Shown here: positions 16,401 to 26,063 of the stretch, in pieces
How positions within the stretch are numbered: the stretch's first letter is position 1
Layout: every line of letters begins with the position of its first letter
Origin: Pseudomonas arsenicoxydans
GTDB lineage: Bacteria; Pseudomonadota; Gammaproteobacteria; Pseudomonadales; Pseudomonadaceae
Length of the DNA stretch: 64,000 bases
Direction of reading: 5' to 3'
Assembly: GCF_006438915.1 (NCBI RefSeq)
Contig: NZ_RCZE01000017.1
Location: 1-64,000, forward strand
Notes under the pieces: model-generated
What the model was told of the DNA's origin: nothing
The model's input: only the letters and a program-made list of their open reading frames with translations
Database searches by the model: none
Translations under genes and position numbers: made by a program

Positions 16401-16766
16401 ATGGCACGTATTCTGATCGTCGATGATTCGCCGACCGAAATGTACAAACTGACCGGCATGCTGGAAAAGCACGGTCACGAAGTGTTGAAAGCCGAGAACG
16501 GCGCCGACGGCGTGGCCCTGGCCCGTCAGGAAAAACCTGACGCCGTGCTGATGGACATCGTCATGCCCGGCCTCAACGGTTTCCAGGCGACCCGCCAGTT
16601 GACCAAAGACCCGGACACCGGGCACATCCCGGTGATCATCATCACCACCAAGGATCAGGAAACCGACAAGGTCTGGGGCACGCGCCAGGGCGCCAAGGAC
16701 TACCTGACCAAACCGGTCGACGAAGAGACCCTGATCAAAACCCTCAACAACGTACTGGCCGGTTGA
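16401..16766 (+). CDS. pilH: PilH, twitching-motility response regulator
   Basis: A 121-residue CheY-like receiver (MARILIVDDSPTEMYKL). Phospho-acceptor Asp52 is in LMDIVMPGLNG, and the switch Lys is in LTKPVDEETL. In P. aeruginosa PilH opposes PilG, favouring retraction or acting as a phosphate sink. The ATG at 16401 lies after AGACC, four codons inside the longest frame, and gives the family N-terminus. It lies 57 bp after pilG and 10 bp before pilI. Confidence 0.95.
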   Translation: MARILIVDDSPTEMYKLTGMLEKHGHEVLKAENGADGVALARQEKPDAVLMDIVMPGLNGFQATRQLTKDPDTGHIPVIIITTKDQETDKVWGTRQGAKDYLTKPVDEETLIKTLNNVLAG

Positions 16767-16776
16767 TCGTCCGGCC

Positions 16777-17310
16777 ATGACCGAGTCGCTGACGGCTTTC
16801 GAACTGCTGCTGCAGATCGACCAGCGCTGTCGTTTGCTGGCGGCGGATCTGCCGTCGCAGCCGACCCGACAGGACAGCTGGAGCGGCATCGGTTTTCGCA
16901 TGGGCGAGGATTGGTACGTCGCGCCGATGGGCGAAGTCAGCGAAGTCCTGCATGAACCGCGTTTCACCCAGTTGCCGGGGGTCAAATCCTGGGTCAAAGG
17001 GGTGGCCAACCTGCGTGGGCGATTACTGCCGGTCATGGATCTGTGCGGTTTTTTTGGCCACGAAGTCTCGGCGTCGCGCAAGCAGCGGCGGGTGTTGGTG
17101 GTGGAACATAACGAGGTGTTTGCCGGGTTGCTCGTCGACGAGGTTTTCGGCTTGCAGCATTTTGCTCAGGACAGCCTGGAGCCGGCAGTTCAGGCGAGCG
17201 GGCCGATGGCGGCGTTCGTCAAAGGCCGGTTCCAGCGCGAGCAGGCCTGGCAAGTATTCAGCCCGTTTGCGCTGGCGCAGTCGCAGGGCTTTATGCACGT
17301 GGCGCTCTAG
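16777..17310 (+). CDS. pilI: PilI, CheW-like coupling protein
   Basis: A 177-residue CheW-domain protein that links the receptor PilJ to the kinase ChpA. The CheW pattern is clear: GIGFRMGEDWYVAPMGEVSEVL, LPGVKSWVKGVANLRGRLLPVMDL, then VFGLQHF. It follows pilH by 10 bp. After it the cluster is interrupted by a 90-bp REPIN before pilJ, unlike the compact spacing elsewhere in the operon. Confidence 0.93.
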   Translation: MTESLTAFELLLQIDQRCRLLAADLPSQPTRQDSWSGIGFRMGEDWYVAPMGEVSEVLHEPRFTQLPGVKSWVKGVANLRGRLLPVMDLCGFFGHEVSASRKQRRVLVVEHNEVFAGLLVDEVFGLQHFAQDSLEPAVQASGPMAAFVKGRFQREQAWQVFSPFALAQSQGFMHVAL

Positions 17311-17330
17311 TTGGCTCGCCACCTATTAAA

Positions 17331-17420
17331 TGTGGGAGCGGGCTTGCTCGCGAAAGCGGTGGATCATTCAACATAGATGTCGATTGATAGACCGCTTTCG
17401 CGAGCAAGCCCGCTCCCACA
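17331..17420. repeat. REPIN inside the pil-chp operon
   Basis: Perfectly matched REP arms (TGTGGGAGCGGGC...CTCGCGAAAGCGGT and its inverse ACCGCTTTCGCGAG...CTCCCACA) with a central region containing ATCATTCAACAT/ATGTCGATTGAT-type inner symmetry. It occupies most of the pilI-pilJ gap. Confidence 0.9.
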
Positions 17421-17466
17421 AGGGTTACTCGGCGGGTTCTAAAGGTTGGTTAACAGGCGAGGACCG

Positions 17467-19524
17467 ATGATAAAAACAAAAACAGGCAAGCCAGAAGGAT
17501 CGCGCAGCCGCTCGCAGATCATCGCGCTGTTTATCGCGCTGATCGTGTTCATCATGCTGCTGTTCGCCAATTTCGCTTACCTCAACACCCAGGCCACGTA
17601 CGACAAACAGTACATCGGCCACGCCGGTGAGCTGCGCGTGCTGTCCCAGCGCATCGCCAAAAATGCCACCGAGGCCGCTGCCGGCAAAGCGGCCGCGTTC
17701 AAGCTGCTCAGCGATGCGCGCAACGATTTCGCCCAGCGCTGGGGCTACCTGAAGAAGGGCGACCCGGCCACCGGCCTGCCGCCCGCGCCGTCCACCGTGC
17801 GCCCGGAAATGCGCGCCGTGCAGCTCGATTGGGAACGCCTGCTTAAGAACACCGACGCCATCCTTTCCAGCGAGCAGACCGTGCTGTCGCTGCATCAGGT
17901 GGCCGCGACCCTGGCCGAAACCGTGCCGCAGTTGCAGGTCGAGTACGAAAAAGTCGTCGAAATCCTCCTGCAACGGGGGGCCCCGGCGGCGCAGGTGGCG
18001 ATGGCCCAGCGTCAATCGTTGCTGGCCGAGCGTATTTTGGGCGCGGTGAACACCGTGCTGTCCGGCGACGAAAACTCGCAGCAGGCCGCCGACGCCTTCG
18101 GTCGCGACGCTGCGCGTTTCGGCCAGGTGCTCAATGGCATGCTTCAGGGCAACGTGGCCCTGCACATCAGCCAGGTCGAGGACCGCGATGCTCGCGCCCG
18201 GTTGACCGAGATTTCCGAACTGTTCGAATTCGTCTCGGGCTCGGTGGATGAAATCCTCGAGACCTCGCCCGAACTGTTCAAGGTCCGTGAGTCGGCCACT
18301 AACATATTTACCCTGTCGCAAACCCTGCTCGACGAAGCCTCGCACCTGGCCACCGGTTTCGAAAACCTCGCCGGCGGGCGCAACACCGACACCATCGGCG
18401 GCTACGTGCTGGGTCTGCTGGCGCTGACGTCGATCATCCTGATCGGTCTGGTGATGGTTCGCGAAACCAACCGTCAGCTTCAGGAAACCGCCGAGAAAAA
18501 CGAACGCAACCAGAACGCGATCATGCGCCTGCTGGACGAAATCGAAGACCTGGCCGACGGCGACTTGACCGTCACCGCCTCGGTGACCGAAGACTTCACC
18601 GGGACCATCGCCGACTCGATCAACTATTCCGTCGACCAATTGCGCGACCTGGTGGCGACCATCAACCTCACCGCCGGCCAGGTGGCCGCCGCCGTGCAGG
18701 AAACCCAGGCCACCGCCATGCACCTGGCGCAGGCCTCGGAGCATCAAGCGCAACAGATTTCCGAGGCCTCCACGGCCATTAACGACATGGCCCAGTCCAT
18801 CGACCAGGTATCGGCCAACGCCGCCGAATCGTCGGCGGTGGCCGAGCGCTCGGTGGAAATTGCCAACAAGGGCAACGAGGTGGTGCACAACACCATCCAC
18901 GGCATGGACAACATTCGCGAACAGATTCAGGACACCGCCAAGCGCATCAAGCGCCTGGGTGAGTCTTCCCAGGAAATTGGCGACATCGTCAGCCTGATCG
19001 ATGACATTGCCGACCAGACCAACATCCTCGCGCTCAACGCCGCTATTCAGGCGTCGATGGCCGGTGATGCCGGTCGCGGATTTGCGGTGGTCGCCGACGA
19101 GGTGCAGCGCCTGGCCGAGCGCTCGTCCGCCGCCACCCGACAAATCGAAACCCTGGTGCGGGCGATCCAGACGGACACCAACGAAGCGGTTATTTCCATG
19201 GAACAGACCACCACCGAAGTGGTGCGTGGCGCGCGGCTGGCGCAGGATGCCGGTGTGGCCCTGGAAGAAATCGAAGGGGTATCGAAGACCCTCGCCGCGT
19301 TGATCCAGAGTATTTCCAACGCGGCGCAGCAACAAACCTCTTCGGCCGGGCAGATTTCCCTGACGATGAATGTGATTCAACAGATCACCTCGCAGACCTC
19401 GTCCGGCTCCACGGCCACCGCCGAGAGCATCGGCAACCTGGCGAAAATGGCCAGTCAGCTGCGGCGTTCGGTGTCCGGCTTCACCTTGCCGGCCGCCAAG
19501 GCGCAGGCGGCAGACAAAGCGTGA
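17467..19524 (+). CDS. pilJ: PilJ, chemoreceptor of the Pil-Chp system
   Basis: A 685-residue methyl-accepting protein. Membrane segments are at about residues 18-40 and 312-334, bracketing a periplasmic ligand-binding region with type IV pili methyl-accepting (PilJ) helices. The cytoplasmic part has a HAMP-like region and the hairpin tip DIADQTNILALNAAIQ; the A-S-M-A-G-D-A-G-R-G-F sequence that follows is typical of PilJ. ATG 17467 follows GCGAGGACC; an upstream TTG at 17446 is also in frame but has no good site. In P. aeruginosa pilK (a CheR methyltransferase) follows; here chpA follows directly. Confidence 0.95.
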   Translation: MIKTKTGKPEGSRSRSQIIALFIALIVFIMLLFANFAYLNTQATYDKQYIGHAGELRVLSQRIAKNATEAAAGKAAAFKLLSDARNDFAQRWGYLKKGDPATGLPPAPSTVRPEMRAVQLDWERLLKNTDAILSSEQTVLSLHQVAATLAETVPQLQVEYEKVVEILLQRGAPAAQVAMAQRQSLLAERILGAVNTVLSGDENSQQAADAFGRDAARFGQVLNGMLQGNVALHISQVEDRDARARLTEISELFEFVSGSVDEILETSPELFKVRESATNIFTLSQTLLDEASHLATGFENLAGGRNTDTIGGYVLGLLALTSIILIGLVMVRETNRQLQETAEKNERNQNAIMRLLDEIEDLADGDLTVTASVTEDFTGTIADSINYSVDQLRDLVATINLTAGQVAAAVQETQATAMHLAQASEHQAQQISEASTAINDMAQSIDQVSANAAESSAVAERSVEIANKGNEVVHNTIHGMDNIREQIQDTAKRIKRLGESSQEIGDIVSLIDDIADQTNILALNAAIQASMAGDAGRGFAVVADEVQRLAERSSAATRQIETLVRAIQTDTNEAVISMEQTTTEVVRGARLAQDAGVALEEIEGVSKTLAALIQSISNAAQQQTSSAGQISLTMNVIQQITSQTSSGSTATAESIGNLAKMASQLRRSVSGFTLPAAKAQAADKA

Positions 19525-19573
19525 ACCGTCCACAGGCATATGATTTTTGATTGGCGTAGGGACTGGAGTGGTT

Positions 19574-22500
19574 ATGGGTGATCGGCACGACTATGTGGCC
19601 CTTGAGTGGGTCAAAGGCGAGATTGCCGAAACGCTGAAGCAGGCCCATCAAGCGATCGAAACCCTGCTTGATGACCCGCAGGCGTTGTACGCCTTGAGCG
19701 ATTGCCTGGCGTACATCCATCAGGTTCACGGCAGTTTGCAGATGGTCGAATTCTACGGCGCGGCTCTGCTCGCCGAAGAGATGGAGCAGTTGACCAGCGC
19801 CTTGCAGCACGACCGCGTCAGCCATCGTGAGGAGGCGCTGCACCTGTTGCTGCAAGCCCTTGGGCAACTGCCGATTTACCTCGACCGGGTGCAAAGTGCG
19901 CGCCGCGACCTGCCCTTGGTGGTGTTGCCGCTGCTCAACGATTTGCGCAGTGCCCGGGGTGAAACCCTGCTCTCGGAAACCAGCCTGTTCAGCCCGCAAC
20001 TGGCGGATCAGCCGGCGTTGGACGAAGCTTCGCTGACACGGCTGGAACCCGCGGATTTCGCCAACGTGTTGCGCAAATTACGCCAGATGCTGCAGGTGGC
20101 GCTGGTCGGGTTGCTGCGCGAACAGGATGACCAGACCCACCTCGATTACCTGGCGAGGGTTTTTTCACGCCTCGAAGGGCTGTGCGCGGGGGCGCCCATG
20201 AGCCCGCTGTGGCAAGTCGCCTCGGCGCTGGTCGAAGGCATGCGCGCCGGGGTGATCGCCAACAGTCCGGCGTTGCGCAGCCTGTTCAAGGACGCTGACC
20301 ATGAGCTCAAGCGGTTGCTTGAGCAGGGCATCCATGGCATCAATCAACCGGCACCGCCGGAGCTGCTCAAGAGTTTGCTGTTCTACATTGCCAAGGCCGA
20401 CCATCCCACCGGGCAGATGCTGACCATGAAAGATCGCTACTCACTGGACGATGCGTTGCCCGACAGCGCGATGGTCGATGAAGAACGGGCACGGCTCGCC
20501 GGCCCCGACCGCGATGCCATGCGCTCGGTACTGGCGGCGCTCTGTGAAGAACTGGTGCGGGTCAAGGAACGCCTCGACCTGTTCGTGCGCAGCGACCGCC
20601 AGCACACCGCGGACCTCGACAGCCTGTTGGCGCCACTGCGGCAAATCGCCGACACCCTGGCGGTGCTGGGGTTTGGTCAACCGCGCAAAGTCATCATCGA
20701 TCAACTGGCGGTGGTGCTGAGCCTGGTTCAGGGCCAGCGCGAACCCAACGACGCGATCCTGATGGACGTTGCGGGCGCCTTGCTCTATGTCGAAGCCACC
20801 CTGGCTGGCATGGTCGGCACCGTGGAGCCCGAGAGCCGGGAAGAAAGCCGCCTGCCGACCACCGACCTGACGCAGATTCACCAGATCGTCATCCGCGAAG
20901 CGCGCATCTGCTTGCAAGAAGCCAAGGACATGATCGTCGACTACATCGACGCCGACTGGGATCGTCAGCATTTGCAGGCGTTGCCAGCCTTGCTCACCCA
21001 GGTGCGTGGGGCGTTGGCGATGATCCCGCTGAGCCGTGCGGCGAGCCTGATCGAAACCTGCAATCACTTCATCCGCGAGCATTTGCTGCTGGAGCCGGAC
21101 CAGCCCGGTTGGCAGGAACTGGACAGCCTGGCCGACGTGATTTCCAGCATCGAGTACTACCTGGAACGCCTGAGCGACGACCCCGAAGCACCGGGCGAAA
21201 AGCTGCTCGATGTCGCCGAAAAAAGCCTGGCATCGCTCGGGTTTTTCCCCAGCGAAACGCACGTGCCGATGCTCGATGATGTGCTCAGCCCAAGTGAAGC
21301 CCAGGTTATGCAGGACCAACAGGAACTCGATGACCCCGCGACCGTGCAGTCGCTGGCCGATGTATTGGCCAGTCCCGTGTCTTCGGTCAATCCTCCGGCC
21401 CTGACCACGCCGGGCAGCCTGTTACCGCCCCCCGCCGGTGAAGAACCGGTCGACGATGAGCTGCGCGAAGTCTTTCTCGAAGAGACCGATGAAGTCCTCG
21501 ATATCCTCCATGAATTCTTGCCGCGCTGGGCCGCCAACCCCGACGACAAATCCGCCCTGAGTGAGCTGCGCCGCGCCTTTCACACATTGAAAGGCAGTGG
21601 CCGGATGGTCCGGGCGCTGGTATTGGGAGAGCTGGCATGGGCGGTGGAAAACCTGCTCAACCGCGTGCTGGAAGACAGCGTCGCGCCGGGGGCCGCTGTG
21701 CAACAGCTGCTCACCGATGCACTGAATTTACTGCCGGACCTGGTAGCCGAGTTCGCCGGCAATGCCCAGCGTCAGCGCAATGATGTCGACCAATTGGCGG
21801 CGCGCGCGCATGCCCTTGCCAAGGGCGATGCACCGGCCAGCGATGAGGACACACAGGACGTCGCGGCCCTCGATCCGCTGTTGCTGGAGATCTTCCGCAA
21901 AGAAGCCGAAACCCACCTGGCCAGCCTCAACCGTTTTCTCGATCAGGCCGCCGAACATGTGCCGTTACAGGCCAGCGACGAATTGCAACGAGCCTTGCAC
22001 ACGCTCAAGGGCAGCGCCTCGATGGCCGGCGTGTTGCCGATCGCCGAACTGGCGACGGCACTGGATCAACTGGCTCGCGAATACAAGGCGCACTTGATCG
22101 CGCTGGACCTGGACGAAGTCGAACTGTTGCTGGAAGCCGAAGGGCTGTTTCGGCTCGGCTTGCGCCAGCTCAAGACCGATCCGCTGGCCGAGATTCGTGG
22201 TGCCCGCTCATTGATCGAGCGCACCCAGGCGTTGCTCGCCGAACGTCTGCAATCGCTGTTGAGTACGCCCAATACCGCACTGCGAACCAAGCGCGATCCG
22301 CAGTTGATCAACAACTTCCTGGCCCAGGGCATGGACATCCTGCTGGACGCCGAAAGCCTGTTGCAGCGCTGGCAGCAGCATCCCGGCGAGCGTCAGGAAC
22401 TGACCGCGCTGCTCGATGAACTGACCACCCTCGGCGAAGGCGCGCACCTCGCCGACCTGCATCCGGTGGACGCCCTCTGCGAAGCCTTGCTCGACCTGTA

Positions 22501-25483
22501 TGGCGCGGTGGAAGAGAGCAGCCTGGCGGTCAGCGAGCGGTTTTTCCATGAGGCGCAAAGTGCCCACGAAGCGCTGATCAACATGCTCGACGAACTGGCT
22601 GCTGGCCAGGAAGTCAGCCCGCAACCGGAACGCATTCGGGCCTTGCGCGGTTTGCTCGATGAAAGTCTTGATCCGTCGTCCATGGGCCTGATCCGCAGTG
22701 ATGGCAGCCGCACCCTGAGCATTCGGGAGCTGGGCAGCGCCACCGCCGAACTGGAACAATCGGCAACCCAGGTCGATCTGGATGACGAAATCGTTTCGAT
22801 CTTCCTCGAAGAAGCGGTGGATATCCTCGAAAGCGCCGGCCAAGCCCTGCAACGCTGGTTGAGTGACCCGGACAACGCCGCACCGCTGTCGTCCTTGCAG
22901 CGCGATTTGCATACGCTCAAAGGCGGGGCGCGGATGGCTGAAGTCGAGCCGGTCGGCGACCTCGCCCATGAATTGGAAACCCTTTACGAAGGCTTGGTGG
23001 ACCGCCGTTACAACCACAGTGAAACCCTGGCGCTGTTGCTGCAAAAGAGCCATGACCGGCTCGCGGTGCTGCTGGAGCAGCTACAGAATCAACAATCGCT
23101 GGGATCGCCGAGCGAGCTGATCGAGGCGATTCGCGAGTTTCGTCAGGGCAATGTCAACGCCGCCGAAGTGACGGAGCCTGCGCCGGCCAAGGATTCGCCG
23201 GGGCATGATCCGGAGTTGTTGGAGATCTTCCTCGAGGAAGGTTTCGACATCATTGAAAACTCCGGCGCCGCGCTCGTGCGCTGGCAAGCCGAACCGTCGA
23301 ACCGGCAGGAAATCGAAACCCTGCTGCGCGATCTGCACACGCTCAAGGGCGGCGCACGCATGGTCGAAATCGCCCCGATTGGCGACCTGGCCCATGAACT
23401 GGAATTTCTCTACGAAAGCCTGTCGGCGGGCACCCTGCAACCGAGTGCGGCATTGTTCACCTTGCTGCAAAGCAGCCACGACCGCCTGGCGCAGATGCTC
23501 GATGCGACCCGCGCCGAACAGCCTTTGCCGCCGGCCGACCGACTGATCGACGCCATCAGGAATTTCAGCCATCCGGCCGTGCTGCAACCGGCCGTTGTCG
23601 CCCCTGTCGCCCCTGTTGCCGCCAAGCCAGAGGTCCCCGCGCTGCAAGCCGACGCGGGCGCCGACATGGTCAAGGTCTCGGCGGAGCTGCTCGACGACCT
23701 GGTCAACCTCGCCGGTGAAACCTCGATCTTCCGGGGCCGTATCGAGCAGCAGGTCAACGATGCGCGGGTCACCCTGAGCGAGATGGAAACCACCATCGAA
23801 CGGATGCGCGACCAATTGCGCAGGCTCGATACCGAAACCCAGGGCCGGATTCTCAGCCGCCAGCAAGTCGACGCCGAACGCTCGGGCTACGAAGAATTCG
23901 ACCCGCTGGAAATGGACCGCCACTCGCAATTGCAGCAACTGTCGCGGGCGCTGTTCGAGTCGGCCTCTGACTTGCTGGATTTGAAGGAAACCCTCGACCG
24001 GCGCAATCAGGACGCGGAGAACCTGCTGCAACAGCAGGGCCGCATCAATACCGAGTTGCAGGAAGGCTTGATGCGCACGCGCATGGTGCCGTTCGAACGG
24101 ATGTTGCCGCGTTTGAAACGCATCGTTCGCCAGGTCTCCAGCGAGCTGGGCAAGGACGTGGAATTCATTGTCGGCAACGCGGAAGGCGAGATGGACCGCA
24201 ACGTCCTCGAGCGCATGGCACCACCGCTGGAGCACATGCTGCGCAACGCCGTGGACCATGGGCTGGAATCGGCCGAGGTGCGCATCGCCGCCGGCAAACC
24301 GGCCAAGGGACGGATCACCCTCGACTTGTCCCGCGAGGGCGGCGACATCATCTTCGACATCCGCGACGACGGTGCCGGCGTGCCGCTGGACGCCGTACGG
24401 CGCAAGGCGATCAAGCGCGGTTTGCTCGCTGAAGACGCCGAGATCAACGACCGCGACGTGTTGCAGTTCATCCTGCAACCGGGGTTTTCCACGGCCGAGA
24501 AGATCACCCAGATTTCCGGGCGGGGCGTCGGCATGGACGTGGTCCATGAAGAAGTACGCCAGCTCGGCGGCACCATGGTCATCGACTCGGTGCCGGGGCA
24601 GGGCGTGCATTTCCGCATTCGCCTGCCGTTCACCGTGTCGGTCAACCGCGCGCTGATGGTGCAGTGTTTTGACGATCAATATGCGATCCCGCTGAACACC
24701 ATCGACGGCATCGTCCGCGTGCTGCCCAACGAACTTGAAGGGCATTACCGACTCGATCCTCCGCGGTACAAATACGCCGGGCAGGACTATGAACTGTGCT
24801 ACCTCGGCGAGCTGCTGAAAACTAGCTCCCGCCCGAAGCTGCTCGGCCAGAGCCTGCCGTTGCCGGTGTTGCTGGTTCAATGCAACGAGCGGCACATTGC
24901 GGTGCAGGTCGACTCCATGGCCGGCACCCGCGAGATCGTGGTGAAAAGCCTCGGCCCGCAATTCGCCGCGGTGCAGGGTTTGTCCGGGGCGACGATTCTG
25001 GGCGATGGTCGAGTGGTGCTGATTCTCGATTTGCTGGCGCCGATCCGCGCCATGCAGGCACCTTCGCCGCAACAGGCGCTGAACCAGGACACCGAAGTCG
25101 AGCCACACAAGCCCTTGCTGGTGCTGGTGGTCGATGACTCGGTGACCGTGCGCAAGGTCACCAGTCGTTTGCTCGAACGCCACGGCATGAACGTGCTGAC
25201 CGCCAAGGACGGGGTCGACGCCATGTTGCTGCTCGAAGAACACATGCCGGACGTGATGCTGCTGGACATCGAAATGCCGCGCATGGACGGCTTCGAAGTC
25301 GCGACCCAGGTGCGCGCCGACGAACGTTTGCAGCATTTGCCGATCATCATGATCACCTCACGCACCGGCCAGAAACACCGCGACCGCGCGATGGCCATTG
25401 GCGTCAACGACTACCTCGGCAAGCCGTACCAGGAATCGGTGCTGCTGGAAAGCATCGCCCTGTGGAGCAAATCCCATGCTTGA
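19574..25483 (+). CDS. chpA: ChpA (PilL), hybrid chemotaxis histidine kinase
   Basis: A 1969-residue multi-domain kinase of the Pil-Chp system. Four intact Hpt motifs H-T-L-K-G are at His670, His809, His1113 and His1255. At least two degenerate Hpt-like segments lie nearer the N-terminus (IHQVHGSLQMVEF, and TQVRGALAM without His). Next come a dimerisation region (LLDDLVNLAGE), an HATPase domain (LRNAVDHGLE, DIRDDGAGV, GRGVGMDVV), a CheW-like domain and a C-terminal receiver with Asp1898 in LLDIEMPRMDG. The P. aeruginosa protein is about 500 residues longer with more phosphotransfer domains. ATG 19574 follows GGAGTG. Confidence 0.95.
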   Translation: MGDRHDYVALEWVKGEIAETLKQAHQAIETLLDDPQALYALSDCLAYIHQVHGSLQMVEFYGAALLAEEMEQLTSALQHDRVSHREEALHLLLQALGQLPIYLDRVQSARRDLPLVVLPLLNDLRSARGETLLSETSLFSPQLADQPALDEASLTRLEPADFANVLRKLRQMLQVALVGLLREQDDQTHLDYLARVFSRLEGLCAGAPMSPLWQVASALVEGMRAGVIANSPALRSLFKDADHELKRLLEQGIHGINQPAPPELLKSLLFYIAKADHPTGQMLTMKDRYSLDDALPDSAMVDEERARLAGPDRDAMRSVLAALCEELVRVKERLDLFVRSDRQHTADLDSLLAPLRQIADTLAVLGFGQPRKVIIDQLAVVLSLVQGQREPNDAILMDVAGALLYVEATLAGMVGTVEPESREESRLPTTDLTQIHQIVIREARICLQEAKDMIVDYIDADWDRQHLQALPALLTQVRGALAMIPLSRAASLIETCNHFIREHLLLEPDQPGWQELDSLADVISSIEYYLERLSDDPEAPGEKLLDVAEKSLASLGFFPSETHVPMLDDVLSPSEAQVMQDQQELDDPATVQSLADVLASPVSSVNPPALTTPGSLLPPPAGEEPVDDELREVFLEETDEVLDILHEFLPRWAANPDDKSALSELRRAFHTLKGSGRMVRALVLGELAWAVENLLNRVLEDSVAPGAAVQQLLTDALNLLPDLVAEFAGNAQRQRNDVDQLAARAHALAKGDAPASDEDTQDVAALDPLLLEIFRKEAETHLASLNRFLDQAAEHVPLQASDELQRALHTLKGSASMAGVLPIAELATALDQLAREYKAHLIALDLDEVELLLEAEGLFRLGLRQLKTDPLAEIRGARSLIERTQALLAERLQSLLSTPNTALRTKRDPQLINNFLAQGMDILLDAESLLQRWQQHPGERQELTALLDELTTLGEGAHLADLHPVDALCEALLDLYGAVEESSLAVSERFFHEAQSAHEALINMLDELAAGQEVSPQPERIRALRGLLDESLDPSSMGLIRSDGSRTLSIRELGSATAELEQSATQVDLDDEIVSIFLEEAVDILESAGQALQRWLSDPDNAAPLSSLQRDLHTLKGGARMAEVEPVGDLAHELETLYEGLVDRRYNHSETLALLLQKSHDRLAVLLEQLQNQQSLGSPSELIEAIREFRQGNVNAAEVTEPAPAKDSPGHDPELLEIFLEEGFDIIENSGAALVRWQAEPSNRQEIETLLRDLHTLKGGARMVEIAPIGDLAHELEFLYESLSAGTLQPSAALFTLLQSSHDRLAQMLDATRAEQPLPPADRLIDAIRNFSHPAVLQPAVVAPVAPVAAKPEVPALQADAGADMVKVSAELLDDLVNLAGETSIFRGRIEQQVNDARVTLSEMETTIERMRDQLRRLDTETQGRILSRQQVDAERSGYEEFDPLEMDRHSQLQQLSRALFESASDLLDLKETLDRRNQDAENLLQQQGRINTELQEGLMRTRMVPFERMLPRLKRIVRQVSSELGKDVEFIVGNAEGEMDRNVLERMAPPLEHMLRNAVDHGLESAEVRIAAGKPAKGRITLDLSREGGDIIFDIRDDGAGVPLDAVRRKAIKRGLLAEDAEINDRDVLQFILQPGFSTAEKITQISGRGVGMDVVHEEVRQLGGTMVIDSVPGQGVHFRIRLPFTVSVNRALMVQCFDDQYAIPLNTIDGIVRVLPNELEGHYRLDPPRYKYAGQDYELCYLGELLKTSSRPKLLGQSLPLPVLLVQCNERHIAVQVDSMAGTREIVVKSLGPQFAAVQGLSGATILGDGRVVLILDLLAPIRAMQAPSPQQALNQDTEVEPHKPLLVLVVDDSVTVRKVTSRLLERHGMNVLTAKDGVDAMLLLEEHMPDVMLLDIEMPRMDGFEVATQVRADERLQHLPIIMITSRTGQKHRDRAMAIGVNDYLGKPYQESVLLESIALWSKSHA

Positions 25484-25931
25484 GCATCGCACCAGTAACC
25501 TCACCGGCCTGTTGCTGCCCCTGGCCGACCGCAACCTGATCGTGCCCAACGTCGCGGTGGCTGAGCTGATCGACTATCAACCGGGGGCGTTCGATCTCGA
25601 TACGCCACCGTGGTATCTGGGGCTGGTGAAGTGGCGGGACCGACAGATACCGTTGCTGAGTTTTGAATCGGCGTGCGGTCAGAAAATCGTCATCGGCGAA
25701 CGGGCGCGGATTGTGATTCTCAATGCGCTGGGCGGGCGGCCAGGGTTGAAATTCATTGCGTTGCTGGTGCAGGGAATTCCGCGGTCGTACAAGCTCGACA
25801 GTCAGTTGAGTTATGTCGACGTGCCGTTGTGTTCGCTGGAGCAGGCGGCGGTGCAGGTGGGGGAGCAAGTGGCCAAAGTACCGGACTTGCTGGCGCTGGA
25901 GGAGTTACTGGTGAGTGCCGGGTTGGTTTGA
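25476..25931 (+). CDS. chpC: ChpC, CheW-like accessory coupling protein
   Basis: A 151-residue CheW-domain protein: GLLLPLADRNLIVPNVAVAELIDY, WYLGLVKWRDRQIPLLSFE, then ARIVILNALGG. It overlaps the chpA stop by 8 bases. The overlap and domain match ChpC of P. aeruginosa, a second CheW that may feed other receptors into ChpA. The chpB methylesterase gene that separates chpA and chpC in P. aeruginosa is absent. The C-terminus is followed by a large palindromic repeat that may end the transcript. Confidence 0.88.
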   Translation: MLEHRTSNLTGLLLPLADRNLIVPNVAVAELIDYQPGAFDLDTPPWYLGLVKWRDRQIPLLSFESACGQKIVIGERARIVILNALGGRPGLKFIALLVQGIPRSYKLDSQLSYVDVPLCSLEQAAVQVGEQVAKVPDLLALEELLVSAGLV

Positions 25932-25940
25932 CCCGTATCC

Positions 25941-26052
25941 TGTGGCGAGGGAGCTTGCTCCCGCTGGGTTGCGAAGCAGCCCCAAAATCTCTAGCGAGCC
26001 GATTATTTTGCGACTGCTGCGCAGCCGAACGGGAGCAAGCTCCCTCGCCACA
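25941..26052. repeat. Long palindromic repeat, TGTGGCGAGGG class
   Basis: Outer arms TGTGGCGAGGGAGCTTGCTCCC and inverse, with inner GTTGCGAAGCAGC and GCTGCGCAGC pieces. It lies between the convergent chpC and DUF6124 genes and probably serves as a bidirectional terminator. Confidence 0.82.
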
Positions 26053-26063
26053 GGGGTTATGCG

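Noticed and set aside
17425..19539. A 704-codon open frame on the minus strand opposite pilJ
   Set aside because: It is a high-G+C shadow of pilJ, rich in Gly/His/Arg with no recognisable domain, and pilJ itself is certain.
23081..25336. A 751-codon open frame on the minus strand opposite chpA
   Set aside because: Shadow of the chpA kinase region; composition is typical of antisense frames and no start signal is seen.
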